A DNA stretch of 6,474 nt from positions 1 to 6,474 of the forward strand of contig JAIROC010000430.1 in the NCBI GenBank assembly GCA_031257735.1. The letters are read 5' to 3'. The first letter of the stretch is position 1. Each line of letters starts with the position of its first letter. Below the pieces are notes generated by a model. It saw only the letters and a list, made by a program, of their open reading frames with translations. It ran no database searches and had not been told where the DNA came from. Position numbers and translations under genes: made by a program. This stretch comes from Bacteroidales bacterium. GTDB taxonomy: Bacteria > Bacteroidota > Bacteroidia > Bacteroidales > WCHB1-69. Positions 1 through 5,979 of this stretch are shown piece after piece.

Positions 1-158
1 ATGATAAAATCCACTGTTTTATTATCAATTGCTGTTTCGATTAATTGCGTATTTTCAGAGCCGGGGTCAATTACTATACAATTTTTACAATTGCTGTGAT
101 GGACCACAAAACAGTTGGATAATATTGGCGTATTAATAATTTTGATTATATTTGGCAT
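1..158 (-). CDS. MBL-fold metallo-hydrolase, N-terminal part (cut by window edge)
   Basis: Reading the minus strand from 158 gives 52 uninterrupted codons to the window edge. The peptide opens with hydrophobic strands, then NCFVVHHSNCKNCIVIDPGS, with the DPGSE turn at residues 31-35. An early strand, an N-C-F/Y-V element and a V-I-D-P-G turn are the usual N-terminus of metallo-beta-lactamase-fold hydrolases of the glyoxalase II type. The zinc-binding HxHxDH motif would come shortly after the point where the window ends, so metal binding and activity cannot be confirmed. The ATG directly follows the reductase stop codon (TAG-ATG, no spacer), which fixes the start and implies co-translation. 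In this operon I infer a thioesterase or hydrolase role, perhaps releasing an acyl group from a carrier protein. Glyoxalase-like or quality-control roles are equally open. Confidence 0.72.
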   Translation of the reverse strand, partial: MPNIIKIINTPILSNCFVVHHSNCKNCIVIDPGSENTQLIETAIDNKTVDFI

Positions 159-923
159 CTATCCTGTAATATTAATAGTCCGTCCACCATCTACTGTAAT
201 TTGTTGACCGGTAATCCATCTGGATTCATTGCTAAGCAAAAAATGCACTACACCGGGGATATCTTTTACTGTTCCTTCACCTAATGGAGTAGTCGCATTC
301 ATTCTGTCGACAACATCTTGATTTTCATATATCTGTGCAGTCATCGCTGTTCTCATACCTCCCGGTAATACGGAATTGACTCTTATGTTCGGAGCTAATT
401 CTATAGCCAGACATCTCATTAATCCGTCAGTAGCAGATTTTGACGCTCCATAAGCGCTGGATGCTTTTGCTCCAAATTTGCTAATATTACTTGAAATCAA
501 GACAATATTCTTTAAACAATCCTTATTCAGTTTCTTTTTTGTAAGTATTTTTGCTATAATAACCGGCGCAAAAACATTAACATTAAATGTTGTCTGGAAT
601 AAATTTACAGTGACCATTTTCAATGGAATCAGTTTCATATAACCGGCAGAATGTATAAATCCTTGTATCAAACATTCATTGTCTAATATGAATTGAGTAA
701 GTGAATGTTCGATTGTGTTGGTGTCTGAAAGATCGTGTTGCCAAATAAGATGATGATTTTTTTTATTGCAACAATTTAATGTTTCCTGTAAACGTGTTTG
801 ATCTCGTCCATTAAGGATAAGATTGTAATCAGCAGAAAGATAAACGGCGATTTCTCGTCCTACTCCTGACGAAGCTCCTGTGAGTAATAAATAATTTTTT
901 CCTTCCATAATGCTACTATACAT
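159..923 (-). CDS. SDR-family 3-oxoacyl-ACP reductase-like oxidoreductase
   Basis: A 254-residue classical short-chain dehydrogenase/reductase, complete and of usual length. Visible elements are the Rossmann dinucleotide motif TGASSGVG (residues 15-22), NGR after strand beta-2 (38-40) that suggests NADPH preference, HSAG (91-94) in place of the usual NNAG, Asn116, Ser144/Ser145 in the ISS strand, YGASK with Tyr158 and Lys162, RVNSVLPGGMRT (181-192), and the C-terminal ITGQQITVDGG. All catalytic residues are present. Among its neighbours it most plausibly reduces the 3-keto group made by the KASIII-like enzymes on a carrier protein, as FabG does; a sugar or other keto substrate is possible. 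It starts 15 bases after the ketosynthase stop. Met1 gives the usual 8-10 residue lead before the first strand; Met6 (ATG at 908) is a possible alternative. No dehydratase or enoyl reductase follows, so a 3-hydroxy product is inferred. Confidence 0.9.
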   Translation of the reverse strand: MYSSIMEGKNYLLLTGASSGVGREIAVYLSADYNLILNGRDQTRLQETLNCCNKKNHHLIWQHDLSDTNTIEHSLTQFILDNECLIQGFIHSAGYMKLIPLKMVTVNLFQTTFNVNVFAPVIIAKILTKKKLNKDCLKNIVLISSNISKFGAKASSAYGASKSATDGLMRCLAIELAPNIRVNSVLPGGMRTAMTAQIYENQDVVDRMNATTPLGEGTVKDIPGVVHFLLSNESRWITGQQITVDGGRTINITG

Positions 924-938
924 ATAATAAATTAAAAA

Positions 939-2012
939 TTAAAGAATTGGATGTCCTATCATTTTACAAAACTTCATATTCCCCATTTCCAAAGCAGCAG
1001 CATTCCATGCTAAACCTATTCCAAAACCACTCAAAATTATTTTCAACTTTTTCTTTTCTAATAAATTTCCTAAATTGTAGATAATATTCACAGGTAAGGC
1101 GGCGCCACTACTATTACCAAACAGTCCTACAATATTGTTTGGCATTTTTTCCTCCGGAATATTCATTTTTTTAGTCATTTGTTTTAAAATAAACTGATTG
1201 GGCTGATGAAGCATGTAGTAATCTATCTCTTCTTTGTTAAAATCAGAATCCTTAATCATTTCTTCCAGTAATCCGACAACTTCATTTACCGTAAAGTTAT
1301 ACACATCATCACCTTTCATTGTAGGATTTTCCAAACTCCTATAGTTGCCGTCTGGCTGCAATTTCTCTATACGAGTTTTCTCCGAGCAGCGCATTCGGAA
1401 TCCACCTGCAGGAATATAAAGAGAATCAAACCGTTTGCCGTCATTTTTGACCTTAATTTGTGTTTTTTCAACGATTTGTGTTTTTTCAATAATAGTTATT
1501 GCTGCTGCATCTCCCAAAAGAGGTGTCGAACTTCGGTCTTTTAGTGACATCACTAAAGATGGTGTTTCTGCATTAAGCAATATAATTTTACCTTCTTTAA
1601 TCACATTCATAAGGCAAAAACTCTGAAACAATCCTAAGACAAAACCGGCACATCCTTGATTTATATCCATACATACAACATCATAATTCAAATTCAATTT
1701 ACCTTGTATTACATTCGATGTTGGAGGCTGAATATAATCCGGAGTTTGTGAAATATAGATGATAGCCGAAATTTCCTCTTTTTTCAAAAGACCTTGTTCT
1801 ATCAAGTAATTAATACCATATACACACAGATCAGAGGATGTGATGTCTTTTTCGACTATTCGTCTTGATTTAAGTCCCATCGTTTTTGCCAGTTTAAGAG
1901 AACTTTTTTCGGTAAAATTGAAATTAATCATTTCATCCTCGAAGCGAATTTCTTTGTTTGGCATGACTGCTAACATGCCTGTAATGGCGTTATTAAAAAA
2001 AGTGAAATCCAT
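939..2012 (-). CDS. KASIII (FabH)-like 3-oxoacyl-ACP synthase, copy A
   Basis: A 357-residue thiolase-fold ketosynthase of the FabH type. The Cys-His-Asn triad is complete: Cys121 in NQGCAGF, His269 in LHQPN and Asn300 in GNSSGAA. The LLGDAAA segment (165-171) and C-terminal SGFGIGLAW (328-336) are also typical. Family enzymes take an acyl primer on the active-site cysteine and condense it with malonyl-ACP. It is about 35-40 residues longer than E. coli FabH, partly through a long N-terminus and an insertion near 205-235 (PAGGFRMRCS onward), which the sister enzyme at 2241-3311 shares; by eye about half of all residues match. It starts 9 bases after a carrier-protein stop, its likely partner. 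A housekeeping FabH role is unlikely given the doubled, operon-embedded setting. Primer and product are unknown. Confidence 0.88.
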   Translation of the reverse strand: MDFTFFNNAITGMLAVMPNKEIRFEDEMINFNFTEKSSLKLAKTMGLKSRRIVEKDITSSDLCVYGINYLIEQGLLKKEEISAIIYISQTPDYIQPPTSNVIQGKLNLNYDVVCMDINQGCAGFVLGLFQSFCLMNVIKEGKIILLNAETPSLVMSLKDRSSTPLLGDAAAITIIEKTQIVEKTQIKVKNDGKRFDSLYIPAGGFRMRCSEKTRIEKLQPDGNYRSLENPTMKGDDVYNFTVNEVVGLLEEMIKDSDFNKEEIDYYMLHQPNQFILKQMTKKMNIPEEKMPNNIVGLFGNSSGAALPVNIIYNLGNLLEKKKLKIILSGFGIGLAWNAAALEMGNMKFCKMIGHPIL

Positions 2013-2021
2013 ATTGGCAAC

Positions 2022-2237
2022 TTATTTTTTACTTTCAATAATATCCTTAACTCCACCTACTGTTTTTGCATTTCTCACTTCAGCGGCGCTTAGTGTTACA
2101 CCATAATATTCATCTGCTAATGCGATGATAGAGAGTACAGCAAGGGAATCCCATGCCTCAAATTCAGTTAAAACATCATTTGTAGTAACAGTATCTACTT
2201 CTAAGATTTCTGCTATTTGTTCAATAAAATTGTCCAT
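2022..2237 (-). CDS. Acyl carrier protein, WDSL type
   Basis: A 71-residue acidic carrier protein. The phosphopantetheine attachment site is Ser31 in EAWDSLAVLSII (27-38), at the start of helix II as in ACPs. The rest follows the four-helix pattern: helix I FIEQIAEILEV, helix II after the serine, then DEYYGVTLSAAEV and the closing KTVGGVKDIIESK. The tryptophan before DSL (WDSL) is common in specialised-pathway carriers, whereas fatty-acid ACPs mostly have GADSL. It probably holds malonyl or the growing acyl chain for one of the two flanking KASIII-like enzymes. It begins 3 bases after the upstream ketosynthase stop and ends 9 bases before the next start. It needs a phosphopantetheinyl transferase, which is not in the window. 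Its site and surroundings differ clearly from the second carrier at 3308-3538. Confidence 0.9.
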   Translation of the reverse strand: MDNFIEQIAEILEVDTVTTNDVLTEFEAWDSLAVLSIIALADEYYGVTLSAAEVRNAKTVGGVKDIIESKK

Positions 2238-2240
2238 TTT

Positions 2241-3311
2241 TTAATAATATATTATATGATTAAACATTAAATTTCCTAATTTTTGTTCTATTGCCGCCCA
2301 GGTAAGTCCGACGCCAAATCCCGAAAAACAAACTTGATATGTATTTGTCAGAGCATTTTCGCCCAAATTAAAGCTTATGTTAGTTGGAATGGATGCACCG
2401 CTTGCATTTCCGAAATTTTCAACGATGTTTGCGGGCATTTTTTCTCGCGGCACACCGATTTTGTCTGCTAATTTATTAAGCATAAATTTATTCGGCTGAT
2501 GAAACAAAAAGTAATCTATTTCGTCAACCGTTTTACCGGATATGGACAGAAGTTCTTCGATCATGGGTGGCACTTCTGTTTGTACAAAATTAAACACTTT
2601 ATCACCTTCCATGACCAAATTTTCCGGACTTCTGAAATTGCCGTTAGCGTCTTCTTTCATTTCTGCTGTCTCTGATGTGCAGGGCAATTTAAATCCTCCT
2701 GCCGGTATTTGCAGAATATGGGAACCTTTACCGTCCATATTTATCACGGCATGAATAGTTGCAGACTCCTCGCTTCGTTCTACGACAGTCAAGCAGGCAG
2801 CATCGCCAATAAGCGGATAACTGTTGCGGTCGCGTTTGCTCACTTTGCGACTTAATACATCCGCATTCATCAGGACAACTTTCTTAATACTTTGTTGTTC
2901 AAGCAACATATAAGCCTGTACCAATCCTACGACAAAACCTGCACAGCCCTGATTTATATCCATGCACAAGACGTCTGTACCAAGTTCGAGTTGTCCCTGA
3001 ATAATATTGCTTGTTGGAGGCATAAAATGTTCGGGCGACTGTGTAACCAATATCAAGGCGCTGATATCTTCCTTTTTAAGGAGATTGTTGTCAAATAAAA
3101 AATTCATTCCGAAAACGCATAAATCCGAAATATTAGTGTTTTCACCGACAATACGATGTTTTTCATAGCCCATTGCCATTTTCAGTTTCAACGATTTGGC
3201 CGGAGAAAAGTTGTAGTTCTCCATCTCTTCCTCAAAAGTCACTTCTTTTTGTGGAAGAACAGTCAGAACGCCGGCAATGCGTTTGTTGTGAAATGTAAAT
3301 CTCAGACTCAT
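2241..3311 (-). CDS. KASIII (FabH)-like 3-oxoacyl-ACP synthase, copy B
   Basis: A 356-residue FabH-type ketosynthase with the triad Cys123 (NQGCAGF), His271 (FHQPN) and Asn302 (GNASGAS). It also has the LIGDAA segment (167-172) and the C-terminal SGFGVGLTW (330-338). Its architecture matches copy A throughout, including the long N-terminus and the IPAGGFKLPC region near 202-211. The two are ancient paralogues rather than a recent duplication, since about half the residues differ. The ATG overlaps the stop of the upstream carrier gene (ATGA, 4 bases), which fixes the start and points to translational coupling with the DSF carrier. This copy is visibly richer in G+C than its neighbours: hand counts of three 60-base rows give 25, 29 and 25 G+C, against 17 in a row of copy A and 18 in one of the adenylation gene. 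Primer preference cannot be read from the sequence. Confidence 0.89.
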   Translation of the reverse strand: MSLRFTFHNKRIAGVLTVLPQKEVTFEEEMENYNFSPAKSLKLKMAMGYEKHRIVGENTNISDLCVFGMNFLFDNNLLKKEDISALILVTQSPEHFMPPTSNIIQGQLELGTDVLCMDINQGCAGFVVGLVQAYMLLEQQSIKKVVLMNADVLSRKVSKRDRNSYPLIGDAACLTVVERSEESATIHAVINMDGKGSHILQIPAGGFKLPCTSETAEMKEDANGNFRSPENLVMEGDKVFNFVQTEVPPMIEELLSISGKTVDEIDYFLFHQPNKFMLNKLADKIGVPREKMPANIVENFGNASGASIPTNISFNLGENALTNTYQVCFSGFGVGLTWAAIEQKLGNLMFNHIIYY

Positions 3312-3538
3312 TGGACTCCATTTTTTGTCAATAATGCCGTTATCCTCTCTATGGATGAAAAATTTTCGGGAAGGATATCTGTTCCATCTATCGAAATTCC
3401 GAATGTTTCGTCGAGTGTTGTAACTAATGTGATCACATCGAACGAATCAAGCATACCGTTCTCAATAAAATCCGTCGCCTGATTAAAATCAAATTCAGGA
3501 CGTATTTCCGTTAAAATATTTATGACTTTTTGTCTCAT
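3308..3538 (-). CDS. Carrier protein, DltC-like (DSF type)
   Basis: A 76-residue carrier protein with the phosphopantetheine site at Ser32 in NGMLDSFDVITLV (27-39). The LDSF sequence, with phenylalanine after the serine, resembles D-alanyl carrier protein DltC and the PCP-like carriers that work with free-standing adenylation enzymes, more than a fatty-acid ACP. Helix I (QKVINILTEI), the loop-helix segment DETFGISIDGTDILPENF and the final helix SIERITALLTK fit the fold. It lies 7 bases downstream of the formyltransferase stop and overlaps the following ketosynthase start by 4 bases. I infer that it receives the amino acid activated by the enzyme at 4423-5949 and perhaps presents it to the formyltransferase or to ketosynthase copy B. 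Alternatively it could be an ordinary malonyl or acyl carrier. Its attachment by a phosphopantetheinyl transferase must come from elsewhere in the genome. Confidence 0.9.
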   Translation of the reverse strand: MRQKVINILTEIRPEFDFNQATDFIENGMLDSFDVITLVTTLDETFGISIDGTDILPENFSSIERITALLTKNGVQ

Positions 3539-3545
3539 AATAATA

Positions 3546-4430
3546 TTATTTTTTGCTTTCTTTTATTTCGCTGTAATTTTCATGAATAGCATACTTATTA
3601 ATAAGTAAAGTTCCGTCATAAAACGGCAAGTATAATTTATTGTTTTCTGTCATTATTTCTCCTGTTTTTCCTAATGGTTGATTACTTATTATTTCTGCTT
3701 TCCATATTATAATCATTTTATCTTTTGTTTGAATATATGCGCCATGATAAGGCATTGACACACCTCTTATTAAATTATATGCTCGTTTAATACCCTGCAC
3801 AATAGATATTTCACATTGTTCCGATTTAAGTTTCCCATAGTAACTGCCATCCGTAAGAGACTGTTTTTCTCCTTTTTCTCCGTTAATTACCATTTCTATG
3901 GCTTCACACATCACAGTCTGATACATTTTTGCCCAAATCATCTGCAAATCATGAACGTACATGGTGTCATTAAGAACTATTTCATACTGTAATACAATAT
4001 TTCCCGTATCTATTCCTTCATCAATAAAATGTACAGTAATTCCCGTTTTTTTTTCACCATTAATAATTGGCCAGTGTTGTGGAGACATTCCTCTATAAAA
4101 AGGCAATATAGATGGATGAAGATTTAAACAACCAAGAGATGGAATATTAATTAGCGCTTTTCCCAGTAATTTTTCAAAATGGACGGTAATAAGCAAATCC
4201 GGTTTAATCTCAGCTATCTTACCAATAATAGTATCACTATTAATATTTTTTGTTCTAATGTATTCTATATTATTTTGCAATGCGGTATATTCCATCTTTT
4301 TATGAATATTGTTATTGTATAGGGGTGTAATTACAGCTGGAATTTTATAACCTGCTTTCAACAAGGAAACAAGTACAACATTACTGAAAGCATCTTCTCC
4401 TAAAAATACTATACTACAATTTCTATTCAT
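3546..4430 (-). CDS. Folate-dependent formyltransferase (Fmt/ArnA-like)
   Basis: A 294-residue protein of the formyltransferase family that moves a formyl group from N10-formyltetrahydrofolate to an amine. The N-terminal Rossmann-like domain begins CSIVFLGEDAFS (5-16). The catalytic triad Asn103-His105-Asp141 is intact within CLNLHPSILPFYRG (101-114) and FIDEGIDTGNIV (135-146). The segment RAYNLIRGVSMPYHGAY (216-232) matches the C-terminal linker region seen in Fmt, ArnA and sugar N-formyltransferases. It is a little shorter than housekeeping methionyl-tRNA formyltransferase (about 315 residues), and the operon context argues against that role. Its ATG lies inside the end of the adenylation gene (8-base overlap ATGAATAG), suggesting coupled translation. 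Candidate substrates are the amine of an aminoacyl-carrier, as in the formylation domain of linear gramicidin synthetase, or a 4- or 3-amino sugar nucleotide. The sequence alone does not decide between them. Confidence 0.88.
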   Translation of the reverse strand: MNRNCSIVFLGEDAFSNVVLVSLLKAGYKIPAVITPLYNNNIHKKMEYTALQNNIEYIRTKNINSDTIIGKIAEIKPDLLITVHFEKLLGKALINIPSLGCLNLHPSILPFYRGMSPQHWPIINGEKKTGITVHFIDEGIDTGNIVLQYEIVLNDTMYVHDLQMIWAKMYQTVMCEAIEMVINGEKGEKQSLTDGSYYGKLKSEQCEISIVQGIKRAYNLIRGVSMPYHGAYIQTKDKMIIIWKAEIISNQPLGKTGEIMTENNKLYLPFYDGTLLINKYAIHENYSEIKESKK

Positions 4431-5949
4431 TTATTTCTTTCTCCAGTTTCAACCGGTCTATTTTTCCGTTTGCATTCATCGGCATTTTCTCTACTTTCAC
4501 ATACTTGGTTGGAATCATATATTTGGGTAAATTTTGCCCAATTCTTTTACGAAAATCCGCAACAGAGATATCTTGATTCCCTTCATATATAAGAACGATT
4601 TCCTTGTTTTGTCTATCATACACAACACAGCAATTAGTTACTATCTGTAATGTATTCACAACAATATGTTCTATTTCTCCAAGTTCAATACGGTATCCTA
4701 AATGTTTAATTAATGTGTCTTTACGTCCTTTGAACATTATCTCGCCCTTGTCGTTCAGGGCTACAATATCTCCTGTACGATAAATTAATTCGGGATAATG
4801 TTTGTTTAATGGATTTTGTGTAAATGCAGCAGACGTTTTTTCAGGGTTATTATAATATCCCATAGCCAACGACGTTCCCCGCACACAAAGCTCACCTTCT
4901 TCGCCATTTTTGCATAATTGATTGTTTTCATTAAGTATCAAAACAGATGTGTTTCTGCATGGGAACCCTACAGGTAGTGGCTCTCCGTCGTCAAATTCCC
5001 TGTCAATTACATAATATGTACAATCCAATGTGATTTCTATAGGCCCGTACAAGTTTACAAATTTTGTATCCGGCAAATACTTGTGCCAATAATTGTATTG
5101 TTTGGTTGGTAATACTTCGCCGGCAAACCATACCGTTTTTAAATCCGGAAGGGCGATTTTACTTAATAGATTAAGATTTGCAATGTTTACCATAATCGTT
5201 GGTACCCAAAATATATATGAAACATTTTCTTTTTGCAATATTTCCAGTATTTTAATTGGAAAAGCCGATAAATGTTCCGGCAATAAAACTATAGTACTGC
5301 CTTTTGCCATCAACATGCATAATTCGTGACTGTAGATGTCGAATATTACAGGAGATAAAGAGCCTATAATTTCATTGTCACTTATTTTTAGCGTATCAAT
5401 ACTCCATTCTGTGAAATCAATAAAACTTTTGTGATTTAAAACTACGCTTTTAGGAGTTCCTGTTGAACCCGATGTATTAATAATGCAATAAGGATCGGTA
5501 TCTATCAATGTTGAAAGACGTTTTAATAATATATTTTCCTGATATTCGTCGAATTGATATTCACTATCAACAAAGTATACACAAATCGAAGGATGCAAAA
5601 ACGGTCTTATTGCCTCAATATAATTCTTATCGGTAATAAGAATTATCGGTTGTATTTGATGCAAAATATTATTAATTCTTTCCAGTGGAGCTTTGACATC
5701 CAGATTCATGTATGTATTCCCACAATATGTGATTGCAATGTCTGCAATTATTGCATTAACAGTTTTGGGAAGATATACTGCAATTGGACAATTTATAATA
5801 TCCTGCTGTTTGGCTATATTGGAGGCAAAAGCTATGGCAAACCTTTGCAGTTCTTTGAAAGAGACTGTCTTATCGCCTTCTATTATTGCTGTTTTGTTTG
5901 CATGTAAGGCAACAGTTTTTGTAAAATATTCAATAACATTAATCTGCAT
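4423..5949 (-). CDS. Stand-alone amino-acid adenylation enzyme (NRPS A-domain / DltA-like)
   Basis: A 508-residue ANL-superfamily ligase that would activate a carboxylate with ATP and load it onto a carrier thiol. The core motifs run in order: VSFKEL (29-34), ATP loop NTSGSTGTPKSV (158-169), IFD (202-204), NLYGPIEI (299-306), GELCVRG (352-358), YRTGD (390-394), GRKDTLIKHLGYRIELGEIE (408-427) and NANGKIDR (492-499) with the catalytic Lys496. Asp204 sits where NRPS A-domains bind the substrate alpha-amino group, so an amino acid is favoured over a fatty or aryl acid. There is no fused condensation, carrier or thioesterase domain; the DltC-like carrier two genes downstream is the obvious partner. 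It is the first gene of the operon, with its ATG about 30 bases after a 42-bp repeat array, and it overlaps the formyltransferase by 8 bases. Which amino acid is used is not known; the motif has Ile instead of the common Thr in YGPTE. Confidence 0.9.
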   Translation of the reverse strand: MQINVIEYFTKTVALHANKTAIIEGDKTVSFKELQRFAIAFASNIAKQQDIINCPIAVYLPKTVNAIIADIAITYCGNTYMNLDVKAPLERINNILHQIQPIILITDKNYIEAIRPFLHPSICVYFVDSEYQFDEYQENILLKRLSTLIDTDPYCIINTSGSTGTPKSVVLNHKSFIDFTEWSIDTLKISDNEIIGSLSPVIFDIYSHELCMLMAKGSTIVLLPEHLSAFPIKILEILQKENVSYIFWVPTIMVNIANLNLLSKIALPDLKTVWFAGEVLPTKQYNYWHKYLPDTKFVNLYGPIEITLDCTYYVIDREFDDGEPLPVGFPCRNTSVLILNENNQLCKNGEEGELCVRGTSLAMGYYNNPEKTSAAFTQNPLNKHYPELIYRTGDIVALNDKGEIMFKGRKDTLIKHLGYRIELGEIEHIVVNTLQIVTNCCVVYDRQNKEIVLIYEGNQDISVADFRKRIGQNLPKYMIPTKYVKVEKMPMNANGKIDRLKLEKEINE

Positions 5950-5979
5950 GTCTTTGTGTTTTTTTAATTCATCTTTCTG
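5950..5979 (-). other. Short leader between repeat array and operon start
   Basis: On the minus strand these 30 bases are purine- and A-rich (AGATGAATTAAAAAAACACA) and lead straight into the adenylation-gene ATG. There is no Shine-Dalgarno sequence; A-rich leaders without one are usual in Bacteroidota. I see no match to the Bacteroidota promoter pattern (TTTG at -33, TAnnTTTG at -7) here, in the array, or between the array and the upstream gene. The operon promoter is therefore either degenerate or further upstream. Confidence 0.45.

Noticed and set aside
1456..1489. An 18-base direct duplication in ketosynthase copy A (EKTQIV-EKTQI, residues 176-186)
   Set aside because: Copy B has the same length at this position (no gap is needed between the ERSEE and DGK anchors), so it is not an insertion. 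It is probably local sequence drift in a loop and stays in frame.
939..3311. Housekeeping fabH for either ketosynthase
   Set aside because: Both proteins are longer than FabH, share an extra central segment and occur as a pair with dedicated carriers. No plsX, fabD or other fatty-acid genes are adjacent.
3156..3482. Plus-strand reading frames over the operon (for example 3156-3482, 1840-2106 and 5554-5907)
   Set aside because: They lie antisense to well-supported genes, show no recognisable domain, and are rich in residues expected from reverse-reading conserved codons.
3546..4430. Housekeeping methionyl-tRNA formyltransferase (fmt)
   Set aside because: The triad is shared, but the protein is shorter, its C-terminal part is reduced, and it lies inside a carrier and ketosynthase operon with an 8-base overlap to an adenylation gene rather than beside def or other translation genes.
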